Below are positions 8,436 through 17,768 of a DNA stretch of 64,000 nucleotides, in pieces. This stretch comes from an uncultured Phycisphaerales bacterium (GTDB taxonomy: Bacteria > Planctomycetota > Phycisphaerae > Phycisphaerales > SM1A02). Made by a program: the position numbers and the translations under genes. The stretch's first letter is position 1; every line of letters begins with the position of its first letter. A model generated the notes under the pieces. The model was not told the origin of the DNA. It did no database searches and worked only from the letters and a program-made list of their open reading frames with translations. The stretch covers positions 16,602 to 80,601 of the forward strand of contig CASICI010000033.1 in NCBI GenBank assembly GCA_949373145.1, in the 5' to 3' direction.

Positions 8436-10847
8436 TCAGAAGGGGACTGCCATCGAAAAGCTGAAAAGCTGTTTGTTGTCATCTTCCTGCTTCAGGATCG
8501 GGAAACCGAAATCGAAGGCGAGCGGTGCTGGTCCGAGGGCGGGGATGTTGATCCTGATGCCGAACCCGACCGAGACTCGGTATCCCTCGAAATCAACCGT
8601 GTCCTCCACGGTTCCTGAATCGACGAAGAAGACGCCTCCGAGAGAATTTCCGACCAGAGGGTACTGATACTGCGCTCCAGCGAAGAAGAGAAAGTCGCCA
8701 CCGACGGGCTCGTTGAAGGGCGTGTTGGGGTTTGCGATCGTCCCCGATGCCTTGGGGCTGATGGTTCTGAATTCGAAGCCTCTGAAGGTCAGCCCGCCGA
8801 GGTAGAAGCTTTCCGAGGGTGGGGCGGTGCCGCCCACGATGTACCCCACTCGGCTGGTGAGCTTGAGCGTGCTTTTTCGGCCCAGAAAGTCTTCATTGAG
8901 TGTCAGGTACGTGGTCAAGCCGGCATCGAGATTGACGAAGAAGTTCCCGGTGTTGGTGACCCAGAATGGTGCGGCACTCAACGTGAGTCTGGACCCTCTG
9001 CTTGGTGTGGTGTAACTGTTGAGCGTCGAGCGGGTGAGAGTCGTCCTGAAATCGACCACATTGTCCGGGCCTCTGGCGTCGAAGACTTCGATCGCGGTCT
9101 GCGGCGAGAAATCCGTCTGTGTGATCTTCTGGGCTCGTGCGGTCACTCCGATCTGCCAGACATCGCCCAGTCGTCTGCCCAGTCCAAAGGCCGCGCTCAG
9201 ACGTTCTTCCTTGTAGTTCGAGTAGAAGCGGTTCCGGTAGAAGGTCGTGAAGTTGGCTGAGATGTCCGTGTTGAAGAGGTGTGGTTCGCCGATGGAGAAC
9301 GAATAGGTGCTCACGTCGGCGCCCGGGGACAGCGCGATCGTCATGGTCTGGCCGGCGCCACGGAACGCTCGTGCGTTGGTGAACTCTCTGAATGAAAGCG
9401 GCCAGTCCGCGATGTCGAAGTTCTTCTGATTGATGGTGATGTCACCGAAGACGCCGGCATCCGAACTCAAACCGACCCCGAAGTTGAACGAGCCGGTGTT
9501 CCTCTCCGCGACCTCGACCAGCACGTCTCGAGTGCTTCCCGCGCCCGGCTCCGGGTCCTGCACCGTGACCCGGACGTTTCCGAACAACTGTGTCGCCTGC
9601 AGGCGAAGCTGCGCCAGTCCGATCTCCCTGCCGTCCAGAGGACGGCCTGGTTCGATCCTGACGAGCCTTCTGATGACCTTGTCCTTGGTGATGAAGTTTC
9701 CCTGCACCTTCACCAGGCCCGTGGTCACCATGTCGCCTTCGGAAATGGAGAGCAGCATGTCGACTTCCGGTTGATTTCCCACCCTGACTTCACGCGGGGT
9801 GATCCGGCTGTCGATGTGCCCCATGAGCTGATAGCTCTCTTCGACCCGCTCCACGGAGCGATCCACGATCAGCCTGGTGTAATCGTCACCGGGGCGAATC
9901 GCGAGAAGATCCCTGATCTGCTCTCTCTTGAAGATCCTGGGTTCACCATCGGCGGTGTTGGAGCGGACGATCACGTCCCGAAGACGGTATCGACGTCCTT
10001 CCTCGATCACGAAGACGACCTTGGCTTCCGTGTTGTCCGGTGAGAGCAGGATTCTCTTGTCCACGCGGACATCCACGAATCCGTTGTCCTTGTAGAACCG
10101 GTCCAGACTGGCCACGTCATCCAGCAGTTTCTCGGGTTCGAGCTGCCCTTTTCTGAAAAGGAAGATGTAGGGCTTCGTGGAGATCTCGAGTGACAGTTCC
10201 TTGGCGGGAAACGCTCGGTTACCGACGAATTCGATCTCCTTGATGCGGACTCTGGGGCCTTCGACGATTCTGATGATCAGAATGCCGCTGTCCTTGAGCC
10301 TCGATTCATCGACTTCGATCTCGGCAAGATAAAAACCCTTGTTTCGATATTCATCCTGAATTCGAATCACACCTTGTTCGAGCAGGAAGTCATCTCGAGG
10401 GCCGCCGGCGTAGAGCGGAATGGCAAGCAGCAGTTTCTGATCACTGATCGCACGATTGCCCACGACCTGGATCGCATTGATGAGCGGCTGTTCCTCGAGA
10501 ATGTAGATCACGTTCACGGAGCCGTCCTTGTTGAGGACAGCTTCCGCGTCGACGGTATCGAATCTCCCGAGCCGATAGAGGGTCTCGACATCCTCTCGGA
10601 TACCCGTCGAATCGAACGGCTGGCCGGCCGCCGTTCTCAAGTTGTTGCGAATGAGCTGCTGTTCGGTCGTCTCGAGCCCTTCGATCGTGACGCTTGCGAT
10701 CGGTCTGTCCGCAAGAGCTTCGTCGTCGATGTCCTGCCGGCTTGATGCGGAGGCCGGGGTTGAAAGACTCGACAGAGTGACAGACATCAACACGATGACG
10801 GCGAAAAGCAGTCTGAGGATCGGGCTGCGGGTGGGGGAGGCGCTCAC
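8436..10847 (-). CDS. bamA: Outer membrane protein assembly factor BamA
   Basis: Central Omp85 protein that inserts beta-barrel proteins into the outer membrane. The 803 residues start with a signal peptide (about 1-35, ending SASS), continue with POTRA domains (about 45-450; repeats such as VIYILEEQPLINAIQVVGNRAI and KVVFVIEEGRRYRLRDVIV) and end with the 16-strand barrel (about 460-803), whose last residues FSMAVPF give the C-terminal phenylalanine signal. Start is GTG with GGGAG 5 bases upstream. First gene of the minus-strand operon with two Skp-like chaperones, lpxD and lpxC-fabZ. Confidence 0.96.
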   Translation of the reverse strand: MSASPTRSPILRLLFAVIVLMSVTLSSLSTPASASSRQDIDDEALADRPIASVTIEGLETTEQQLIRNNLRTAAGQPFDSTGIREDVETLYRLGRFDTVDAEAVLNKDGSVNVIYILEEQPLINAIQVVGNRAISDQKLLLAIPLYAGGPRDDFLLEQGVIRIQDEYRNKGFYLAEIEVDESRLKDSGILIIRIVEGPRVRIKEIEFVGNRAFPAKELSLEISTKPYIFLFRKGQLEPEKLLDDVASLDRFYKDNGFVDVRVDKRILLSPDNTEAKVVFVIEEGRRYRLRDVIVRSNTADGEPRIFKREQIRDLLAIRPGDDYTRLIVDRSVERVEESYQLMGHIDSRITPREVRVGNQPEVDMLLSISEGDMVTTGLVKVQGNFITKDKVIRRLVRIEPGRPLDGREIGLAQLRLQATQLFGNVRVTVQDPEPGAGSTRDVLVEVAERNTGSFNFGVGLSSDAGVFGDITINQKNFDIADWPLSFREFTNARAFRGAGQTMTIALSPGADVSTYSFSIGEPHLFNTDISANFTTFYRNRFYSNYKEERLSAAFGLGRRLGDVWQIGVTARAQKITQTDFSPQTAIEVFDARGPDNVVDFRTTLTRSTLNSYTTPSRGSRLTLSAAPFWVTNTGNFFVNLDAGLTTYLTLNEDFLGRKSTLKLTSRVGYIVGGTAPPSESFYLGGLTFRGFEFRTISPKASGTIANPNTPFNEPVGGDFLFFAGAQYQYPLVGNSLGGVFFVDSGTVEDTVDFEGYRVSVGFGIRINIPALGPAPLAFDFGFPILKQEDDNKQLFSFSMAVPF

Positions 10848-10950
10848 GCGGACTCCCTGGTCGCGATTCGTTGTCTTTGGAACGACATGGACCGTTCAAG
10901 GATACCGGGCTTGGTGTCCTCCTGCCATGTGAACGGCCTCTGTGAGCCCC

Positions 10951-11073
10951 TTAAAGGGTGAGAAGCGCTCCGATGATCATTCCCACCGCCATGATGCCGA
11001 GTGCCACTCTGGTCAGGGTGTCATCGTTCCTGGAGGCCTGCTTTGCCTGTGCTTTGCTCTGGTGTCGTGTCAT
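10951..11073 (-). CDS. 40-residue single-pass membrane peptide
   Basis: A very short gene with an excellent ribosome site: AGGAGGG (11081-11087) seven bases before the ATG. The product starts with a basic, polar segment (about 1-22, rich in Q, K, R) followed by a hydrophobic helix VALGIMAVGMIIGALLTL that reaches the C terminus, so it is predicted to be a tail-anchored or single-span inner-membrane peptide. It lies between bamA (same strand, 103 bases further) and the divergent gcvT gene, where it could share the bamA transcript. No homologue recognised; the strong ribosome site and coherent topology are the support. Confidence 0.6.
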   Translation of the reverse strand: MTRHQSKAQAKQASRNDDTLTRVALGIMAVGMIIGALLTL

Positions 11074-11230
11074 CTTTCACCCCTCCTGGTGGTGACGGTT
11101 TCGTCTTCCACCAGATCGGCCTTTTCAGGGGCCGGCTTCTCTCGCATCGACTGGCTGGTTCCATCTGTACCGGTTGCGAGGATCATTCTTTGGGTTGGCA
11201 TGACCGTCGGAGTCCGGATACCTTCTCGTG

Positions 11231-12364
11231 ATGTCCAATTCCACAGAATCACGGCCCACAGGGACTCCATTCGCCAAGCTTCATGACCGATTCGGCGGCC
11301 AGATGGTCGACTATGCCGGATGGGAGCTTCCGATCCGTTACGGCTCGGTGCTCGAGGAGCATCATCAGACCAGAACCAGCGGCGGGTTCTTCGACGTTTC
11401 ACACATGGGGCGGCTCAGATTTCATGGAAAGGATGCCTGTCGATGCCTCGACCGCATCTGCACTCGGCAGATTCATGGCATGGCCGATGGTCAGTGCCGC
11501 TATTCGCTGGTCTGCAATGAACACGGCGGCTGTCGGGATGATGTGCTGGTCTACCGCCTGGGCGAGCAGGACTACCTCATGGTCTGCAACGCCGCCAACC
11601 GCGAGAAGATCATCACCCACGTCGACAAGGAACGAGGGGACTTCGAATTCACCTTCGACGACCAGACTCTGTTGACGGCGATGTGTGCGATTCAAGGGCC
11701 GAAGGTCATGGATCTGATCGGCACCGTCTCCAAGGAGATCCCCGCTCTCAAGCGTTTTCGATTCACCACCAAGGATCTGATGGTGATCAAGGTGATGATC
11801 TCCCGAACTGGATACACCGGTGAGGACGGAGTCGAAGTGATCCTCGATTCGAAGATGGCGACGCCCGCTCTCGAAATGTTCCTCAAGGATTTCGGGACCG
11901 AAGGGTCTCTGGTCGCACCATGCGGTCTTGCCGCACGTGACACGCTTCGCCTTGAAGCGGCGATGCCACTCTATGGCCATGAACTCACCGAGGAGATCGA
12001 TCCACTTTCAGCCGGACTTGGTTTCGCGGTGAAGCTCGACAAGGGAGATGCTGATCCGGAAGTCGAGCGATTCATCGGCCAGGATGCCTTGAAGGCGATC
12101 TCCGAGAAGGGCTCTGCACGCCGCTTGTGCGGCCTCATGCTCGATGGGCGACGGTCCGCTCGTCAGGACATGACCGTCCTCGAGGGCGGCAGTGAAATCG
12201 GTGTGGTGACGAGCGGCTGTCTGAGTCCCACGCTTGATCGTCCGATCGCGATGGCCTATCTCGACACTGAACGAGCCGAACCCGGTCGTCGGGTCGAGAT
12301 CGATCTCGGGCGAACCAAAGTGGAGGCGGAGACCTGTTCTCTGCCTTTCTACAAGCGTTCCTGA
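11231..12364 (+). CDS. gcvT: Aminomethyltransferase, glycine cleavage system T protein
   Basis: Transfers the methylene group from aminomethyl-lipoyl H protein to tetrahydrofolate and releases ammonia. The 377 residues show FGGQMVDYAGWELPIRY at the N terminus, FDVSHMGR, the catalytic-region MTGYTGEDG-type stretch SRTGYTGEDGVEV, the AARDTLRLEAAMPLYGHE motif, and a C-terminal barrel domain (SGCLSPTLDRPIAMAYL). A GTG one codon earlier (11228) is an equally possible start. The gene is not followed by gcvH or gcvP, which must be elsewhere. A strong terminator follows. Confidence 0.95.
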   Translation: MSNSTESRPTGTPFAKLHDRFGGQMVDYAGWELPIRYGSVLEEHHQTRTSGGFFDVSHMGRLRFHGKDACRCLDRICTRQIHGMADGQCRYSLVCNEHGGCRDDVLVYRLGEQDYLMVCNAANREKIITHVDKERGDFEFTFDDQTLLTAMCAIQGPKVMDLIGTVSKEIPALKRFRFTTKDLMVIKVMISRTGYTGEDGVEVILDSKMATPALEMFLKDFGTEGSLVAPCGLAARDTLRLEAAMPLYGHELTEEIDPLSAGLGFAVKLDKGDADPEVERFIGQDALKAISEKGSARRLCGLMLDGRRSARQDMTVLEGGSEIGVVTSGCLSPTLDRPIAMAYLDTERAEPGRRVEIDLGRTKVEAETCSLPFYKRS

Positions 12365-12383
12365 GGATGCCGAATACGAACGA

Positions 12384-12427
12384 ACGAGGGGAGACGCATC
12401 AAGCATGCGTCTCCCCTCGTCGTTTTT
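12384..12427 (+). terminator. Rho-independent terminator after gcvT
   Basis: A perfect 16-bp stem (12384-12399 with 12405-12420; arms begin ACGAGGGGAGACGCAT) around a 5-base loop, followed by CGTTTTT. It starts 20 bases after the gcvT stop and separates gcvT from the convergent sigma-factor gene. Confidence 0.9.
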
Positions 12428-12468
12428 GAGTCCCGAACGGGCCCGACAACGTCGGCCTTCAGCGACCT

Positions 12469-13350
12469 TCAGGAAGCCAGGCGTCTTTCCTCATGATCGG
12501 AGAGGAATCTGGTGGGACGATCGTCCATCAGCTGGTTCTGGAGTTTCTCCAGAGCCTTGGTCTGGATCTGTCTCACGCGCTCTCTGGTCAGACCGACTCG
12601 TTCGCCGATCTCCTTCAGGGTGAGTGGTTCCATTCCCGTGAGTCCGAAACGAAGTCTCAGGATCTGAGCATCGCGTTCGTCGATCGAATCAAGCATCTTG
12701 ATCATCACTTCGAACTCCTCGCGGTTGGCGATGGCCTCCACGGGAGAGTTGTTGCTTCGATCAGGACACAGCTCGGCGAAGTCGATCGCTTCGCCGTCTT
12801 CACCGATGGGCGCGGAGTTCGGTGCGTTGAACGCTTTCACCGCGCGCCTGATGATCTCGATCTTGCGGGCGGGAATCTGCATCTCCTCGGCGAGTTCCGT
12901 GGTGCATGGTGTTCGCCCGAGTCTTTCTTCAAGTCTTCGTGTGGCATCGCGCCACCGACCGATCAGTTCGATCATGTAGGCGGGAACATGAATCGGCTGC
13001 ACGGCATTGATGAGGTTTCTCTTGATGGATTGCTTGATCCACCATGATGCGTAGGTCGAGAATCTCGCGCCTTGTGCCGGGTCGAATCCTTCGACGGCTC
13101 TGATCAGACCGATGTTGCCTTCCTCGATGAGGTCGGCAAGCAGTACGCCTCGTCTGACGTAGTGCTTTCCGATGGCGATCACCAGCCTCAGGTTCGCACG
13201 AATCATGTGCTCCTTGGCAGCCATGTCGTTTTCATTGATGACCAGCCATCCAAGCGTCTTCTCCTGTTCAGGAGTCAGCAGTGCAATCTGGTCGACTTCT
13301 CGCATGTACAGCTGCAGTTCAGACTGCAATGGACTTGAATTGGTCTTCAT
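12469..13350 (-). CDS. Group 2 sigma-70 family RNA polymerase sigma factor
   Basis: A 293-residue sigma factor lacking region 1.1. It has region 1.2 ([15 protein letters not shown]), region 2 including the core-binding and -10 elements ([45 protein letters not shown]), region 3, and region 4 with the -35 helix-turn-helix ([21 protein letters not shown]). The complete 2.4 region means it should recognise promoters close to the housekeeping consensus, so it is RpoS/SigB-of-actinobacteria-like rather than ECF. Group and size suggest a non-essential stress or stationary-phase role, which is inference. Monocistronic; convergent with gcvT. Confidence 0.93.
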   Translation of the reverse strand: MKTNSSPLQSELQLYMREVDQIALLTPEQEKTLGWLVINENDMAAKEHMIRANLRLVIAIGKHYVRRGVLLADLIEEGNIGLIRAVEGFDPAQGARFSTYASWWIKQSIKRNLINAVQPIHVPAYMIELIGRWRDATRRLEERLGRTPCTTELAEEMQIPARKIEIIRRAVKAFNAPNSAPIGEDGEAIDFAELCPDRSNNSPVEAIANREEFEVMIKMLDSIDERDAQILRLRFGLTGMEPLTLKEIGERVGLTRERVRQIQTKALEKLQNQLMDDRPTRFLSDHEERRLAS

Positions 13351-13613
13351 CGGACCTCCCTGGTCACTTTCATGTGTACGTCGAAGCTCCTACACCCGAC
13401 GCACAGCCTCCATTGATCCTTCAGTCCTTTGAGACATCCGGATCCGCCCTCAATCACTACTCCGCGAAACCCGTTTGGGTTCCCGTTGAAATGTGATTCG
13501 GTCCCTGTCGAGTGCTTCTTGAGGCCTGAGGGCGACTAAGTTCGCGTCAAGGCCTCCTAAACCCACCTCGAGGACGGATAACTCCGGGCGTCCGACCGAT
13601 ATGATGCCATCAC

Positions 13614-14315
13614 GTGAATTCAGATCTCTACGCTCACATGCTCTCGCGATGGCCTTACCTGTCCGGCAAGGTCCTGGCCCGAGTCGTGTCCGGAGAGGAT
13701 GACGTCGAGCGGCTTCAGGTCCGGGTGGAACTCGGCATTCTTCAAATGGAGGTGGTCGGTCACCCCGAGGGTGCCACCCCCATCTACGAGTCGATGACAG
13801 AGACTCCTGACGCCCTGGACGAACCGACCTGTCTCGCCCTGCAGCGTGAAGCCGCGCTCTACGCCTACCGAGCATTCATTCTGTCGGTCCTCGAGCGTCA
13901 TCCCGGGGTGGTCAAGGACATGGCGAGGAATCTCGCGGTGATGTCGATGATCATCAACTCGGCGAACTCCGATGTCGACAGAGGGCGTGCACGTTCCCTG
14001 ACGGTTCAGTTTCTGATGATCCGGGCCCGTTCACGTGCCGCGTTCGCAGCATCGCGGGGTGATTTCAGTCTTGCTCGAAGAACGCTCGAGTCCGACATGA
14101 AAGAGATTCGTGACGCCCTTCGTCAGGCGGGCCGGGCTTCGGATGTCGAGAACGCCCCGGAGATCCAACTGTTGAAAGGGATGCAGCACATGTATGTACC
14201 GAGACTGCCTTCGAGTCAGCGTCAGGAGATGGAAGAACGCCTCGCCGCGGCGATCGATGTCGAGAATTACGAACTGGCCGCCATTCTCAGAAACGAACTT
14301 CGTCAGCTTTTCTGA
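13614..14315 (+). CDS. UVR-motif protein of unknown function
   Basis: A 233-residue soluble protein with a GTG start. The N-terminal 150 residues are helical, without a recognised fold; the last 35 residues (about 198-232) form a UVR motif (EERLAAAIDVENYELAAILRNELRQL), the helical hairpin found in UvrB, UvrC, McsA and ClpC-type proteins where it mediates protein-protein contact. There are no nuclease or helicase motifs, so a repair role cannot be claimed; an adaptor role resembling McsA is possible. Its last 13 bases overlap the convergent large gene on the other strand. Confidence 0.75.
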   Translation: MNSDLYAHMLSRWPYLSGKVLARVVSGEDDVERLQVRVELGILQMEVVGHPEGATPIYESMTETPDALDEPTCLALQREAALYAYRAFILSVLERHPGVVKDMARNLAVMSMIINSANSDVDRGRARSLTVQFLMIRARSRAAFAASRGDFSLARRTLESDMKEIRDALRQAGRASDVENAPEIQLLKGMQHMYVPRLPSSQRQEMEERLAAAIDVENYELAAILRNELRQLF

Positions 14316-16825
14316 GTCATCCGCTGCAGGAGTGATTCGAACTCCGATTGGAACGGTTCTCCGCCAAGCGTGGCGTCGATCAATTTCAAGCGTTGGATTC
14401 TCGTGGGGATCTTCTCCGTCGATCGATCCGCCTTCTCCATGATCAGAAGCTGGCCAAGCTGGGCGCTCCACCAGACCTCTTCGGGAACATTCTGGCCGGG
14501 GGAGCCTTGTCCGAGTCTTCGATAGAGGCGCATGGCTTCCGCAAGATGCACGATCTCATCCGAGAGTCCCAGAGCCTCGGCACGGCCCTGCATGACGACC
14601 CAGGCATCCGGTTGCTGGCCGGCCATCGCCTCCCACAGCGGAATCGAACGAGTGATGAGACCGATCTCATTCAAGGAACGTCCCATCACGACTTTCTGCG
14701 TCATCGAGAGCGTCGAGAGCAGGGTCGTGTCGATCAGGCGTGCGAACGACCTGAGTTCCTCGATGATCGCCTCCTTTTCGGAGCGTCGAATCTCCTCATC
14801 GCGGATCGAATCCAGCCGGGACAGCCGTTCCTCGAGAGTCATCGCCAGCGCATGGCCGGCGAGCATCGGATCCAGTTCGACCGCCTGAAGAAGTTGAGGC
14901 ATGTCGACAAGCGCATCCTCGCGCTCGGACACTCTGGCGAGTTTCATCCTGTGCCTGAGGAACAGTGCGTCGATCCGTGTCGCGGCCGGAATGTCGTTTC
15001 GTTCGATGATCCGTTCGACGACGCCTATGGCGATGGAGTCACGTGCCAGACGTCTTCTTCCCGTGAGGGAAGCGATTCTCGCTCGAGAGGCCGCATCCTG
15101 AATGCTCGTGTCGAGCGGACCGAATTCTCCGACCACACGGTCCACGTTCTTCAGAAGCAGGTCGTATTCACGATCGACGCGTTCTTCGGAAAGTGTCTCG
15201 ATCTCACGGATCAGAACAATCTCCTGCAGACACGCCTCGAGAAAACGTGCGGCTTCCTCCTTGGAGGCCGGCCTGAACTGCTCGAGCAGTTCGCGACTTT
15301 TCTCCGGTTGTGCTCGTCTCAGGTACTGTTCTGCGAGTCTGAGCGTCTGCAGGCCCAGATCATCATGTGCCTCTTCAGGAGAGGTCTTCTCGATGATGGT
15401 CTGAAGGGCTCGTTCGTATCGACCGGTCGCTTCCTCCCGACCTGCTCGCGCCCACGGTTCGGTGAGATCCGCCACCAGCCTGGGGCCACCGAACGGGTGT
15501 CCGGGGTGTTCGAGGTACAGAATCTCGCAGAGTTCCGCCGCCGTCAGTCTTTCACCTTCAAGCATGGCGATGCGAGCCGCCGTCTCCAACGTCCGCGCTC
15601 TGGCCGGTTCATCGTTTGCGGCATTCAAAGCCGCATCTTGAAGGAGGGCCAGCATGTCCGGTTCTTCAACCCGATCACGACTCCTTCCGGCCAGCTCCTT
15701 CTGGCCTGCCGCCCAGAGCACTGCCAGTGGAGCGCCTTCTCGGCCATGACGTCGTTCCAGATCAGCCAGCCGTGCGACGAGCGGGCCGTCGAGAGTCCAG
15801 TCGTCCTCTTGCTGCGAATCATCCAGCAGCCTGATCCATGTGTCGCCTGCGCCCTCCGCCCAGTTCCGTGCGTCGTCCCCGTGTGGTTGGACGTCAGTGC
15901 GGATTGTTCGAGACTCCTCGACGATGTCCGCCAGCAACAACTTTTCATAACTCTGTTCTCGGTCGAGTTCTTGAATCATCTTCCGCCCGAGGGCGATCAC
16001 ATCCTCCTCGTCCTGTAGCAGGGCGGCTTCTCGAAGTCGTCGAAGCCGCTCGTCTTCCGTGGCAGGTTCCGACGTGGCTGACGCCTTGCGAAATGTCTCA
16101 CGATCTCCCGTCACCAGCAGCGCCTGTCGAAACCAGTGGTCGATGACTTCCCTCGTAGCGTCAAGCAACTCTTCCCGTGCCCGCATCGACTGCAGGATCT
16201 CGACGGCTTCCCGCCCTGATGAGGGGTCCGCTCGTGAGGCCAGTGTCAGTGCGATCGCCTTGAGCAGGGGAATTCTCAAATCCCTTTCGAACAACAGACG
16301 TTCGTGAAGCGAGCGCAGACTGGTGTCCGTTTCGAAGCGTTCTTCGGCTTCGACCGTCTCGATCGCCTCCGTGATGCTCTCTTCCGCCTGAAGGATCTTC
16401 TGGAGACCACGGCCCACGATCAGCGGGATCTCCGGTGGGATCAGCGGGCATGATGGATGTGCGACCATCAGATGCGTCGACCAGCTGCTGGGAAATTCGA
16501 TCCTCTTGAGCAGCAGTGCTTCCGCCTGATCGGTCAACCACATCGGGCGTCTTGGATCGCTGACATGACCCTCGAGTCGCAGCAGTGCTTCGCGTGCTTC
16601 AAGTGACTGGTCGAGCGCGTTCGAGCGTCGCTGGTCAGGACTCTGCACGTCGTCGGCACGTGTTTCCGAGGCTGCGATCCGTTCGAGAAGTGCCTCGGCA
16701 TCATCCAGTGTTCCCTCGCGCGCGGCATCGCCGGCGTCGGCTGTCGCGAAGAACGACATGTTGACCAGGACGAACAGGATGAACCGAGTGGCGACGGGAA
16801 TTCTTGTGATGAACTGGCTGGTCAT
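14303..16825 (-). CDS. Large secreted helical-repeat protein, last gene of ExbB/ExbD/VWA operon
   Basis: An 840-residue protein with an N-terminal signal segment (about 14-30, FILFVLVNMSFFATADAG) and then almost entirely amphipathic helices rich in E, R, L and A, as in TPR-like solenoids (for example ARTLETAARIAMLEGERLTAAELCEILYLEHPGHP). No catalytic motif was seen. The ATG overlaps the stop of the upstream exbD gene (ATGA), so translation is coupled. It should lie in the periplasm, where it could act as a partner or scaffold for the VWA protein of the same operon. I do not recognise the family. Confidence 0.8.
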   Translation of the reverse strand: MTSQFITRIPVATRFILFVLVNMSFFATADAGDAAREGTLDDAEALLERIAASETRADDVQSPDQRRSNALDQSLEAREALLRLEGHVSDPRRPMWLTDQAEALLLKRIEFPSSWSTHLMVAHPSCPLIPPEIPLIVGRGLQKILQAEESITEAIETVEAEERFETDTSLRSLHERLLFERDLRIPLLKAIALTLASRADPSSGREAVEILQSMRAREELLDATREVIDHWFRQALLVTGDRETFRKASATSEPATEDERLRRLREAALLQDEEDVIALGRKMIQELDREQSYEKLLLADIVEESRTIRTDVQPHGDDARNWAEGAGDTWIRLLDDSQQEDDWTLDGPLVARLADLERRHGREGAPLAVLWAAGQKELAGRSRDRVEEPDMLALLQDAALNAANDEPARARTLETAARIAMLEGERLTAAELCEILYLEHPGHPFGGPRLVADLTEPWARAGREEATGRYERALQTIIEKTSPEEAHDDLGLQTLRLAEQYLRRAQPEKSRELLEQFRPASKEEAARFLEACLQEIVLIREIETLSEERVDREYDLLLKNVDRVVGEFGPLDTSIQDAASRARIASLTGRRRLARDSIAIGVVERIIERNDIPAATRIDALFLRHRMKLARVSEREDALVDMPQLLQAVELDPMLAGHALAMTLEERLSRLDSIRDEEIRRSEKEAIIEELRSFARLIDTTLLSTLSMTQKVVMGRSLNEIGLITRSIPLWEAMAGQQPDAWVVMQGRAEALGLSDEIVHLAEAMRLYRRLGQGSPGQNVPEEVWWSAQLGQLLIMEKADRSTEKIPTRIQRLKLIDATLGGEPFQSEFESLLQRMTQKS

Positions 16826-17295
16826 GGTTCCGGATCCGAGAAATGCACGCTTCGGTAGCCCGCACGAATGACAGCATTGAACACATCGACCACGTGCTCC
16901 CAGCGTGTCTCCGGTGAGGGGACGATCTGGATCGGGTGGTCCGCCAGAAAGAGGCCGATGGTGTCTCCGGAGCGATTTTCAGCGAGAAAACGTTCGAGTT
17001 CAGCGAGATCGCCCGGGCGGGGGTACTGGGGTGGCAACGTCACGGAGAGCGTCTCCCGCTCGGTGGCGATTGAAAGGACCTTGATCCTGAGCGGTTCCTC
17101 CGGGATGTCGAACGGGTCGTTCATCATCGTGGATCCTCCTCGTTCTGGAAGATCCATCCGAAAGACCTGTTCGCCCAGAGCGAAGTTGGTCGCAAGCAGA
17201 AAGTAGATCAAAAGTTGAAAGACGACATCGATCATCGGCGTGAGATTCAAGCCGACGCGAGGCGTCTGTCGTCTCACCTTCCGAGGCTCTCTCAT
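16822..17295 (-). CDS. exbD: ExbD/TolR family proton-channel subunit (copy 1)
   Basis: Inner-membrane subunit that, with ExbB, converts the proton gradient into movement of a periplasmic partner. 157 residues: cytoplasmic N terminus, one transmembrane helix (about 22-41) with the essential aspartate D23 in LTPMIDVVFQLL, and a periplasmic domain ending AVIRAGYRSVHFSDP, close to the usual ExbD ending. Overlaps the second exbD upstream and the large helical gene downstream by four bases each. Confidence 0.92.
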   Translation of the reverse strand: MREPRKVRRQTPRVGLNLTPMIDVVFQLLIYFLLATNFALGEQVFRMDLPERGGSTMMNDPFDIPEEPLRIKVLSIATERETLSVTLPPQYPRPGDLAELERFLAENRSGDTIGLFLADHPIQIVPSPETRWEHVVDVFNAVIRAGYRSVHFSDPEP

Positions 17296-17768
17296 TCGGT
17301 CTCGTTTCTTCGTGTGACCACCACGAGATTGACCCGTGCAGGTGTCTGATTTCCGGAGCTCGTGTTGGCTTCGGTGATCGCGTTCAACAAGGGGGCGATG
17401 TGCTTCTGGGTCGTTCGACGATCCGCACGCAGATTGATTCTGAGCTCCGGGTTGTTGCGAAGCATCGGGATCAATGCGGTTCGCAGTGCGCCGATTCCTG
17501 TCGGACCCAGCGGATATTCGACCGAATTCAACCGGTATCCGGTGGCCTCTCCATCGTCATCGGGAAGCACGTTCAGGACGCTTCTGGTCTGTTCCGGTGG
17601 GGGAGCGCTCGCGGTCGGCTGTGGTTTCGGAAGTTCCATCTCGACCGATTCGACTTCGCTGATCGTCGACACGACGACGAAGAACACCACCAGAAGAAAC
17701 GTGATGTCGATCATCGGAGTCAGGTTGGCCTCGATCTGCGCCGGCCCTCGTTCATGAAGACGCGTCAT
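17292..17768 (-). CDS. exbD: ExbD/TolR family proton-channel subunit (copy 2)
   Basis: A second, diverged ExbD of 158 residues with transmembrane helix about 19-38 and the aspartate D21 in LTPMIDITFLLV. The periplasmic part carries the typical LRINLRADRRTTQKHIAPLLNAITEA and VNLVVVTR segments of ExbD. It differs from its neighbour in the periplasmic linker (proline- and alanine-rich, 47-62). Paired ExbDs are common in planctomycetes and Bacteroidetes and probably form a heterodimer in the ExbB pore. Overlaps exbB by four bases and the other exbD by four. Confidence 0.92.
   Translation of the reverse strand: MTRLHERGPAQIEANLTPMIDITFLLVVFFVVVSTISEVESVEMELPKPQPTASAPPPEQTRSVLNVLPDDDGEATGYRLNSVEYPLGPTGIGALRTALIPMLRNNPELRINLRADRRTTQKHIAPLLNAITEANTSSGNQTPARVNLVVVTRRNETE

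Noticed and set aside
11070..11402. 110-residue minus-strand frame across the gcvT start
   Set aside because: Shadow of gcvT; the short gene at 10951-11073 with its strong ribosome site is the better call for that strand.
14348..16018. 556-residue plus-strand frame opposite the large helical gene
   Set aside because: No ribosome site, no recognisable domain, composition rich in R, H, P as in shadow frames; the minus-strand gene is coupled to exbD by an ATGA overlap.
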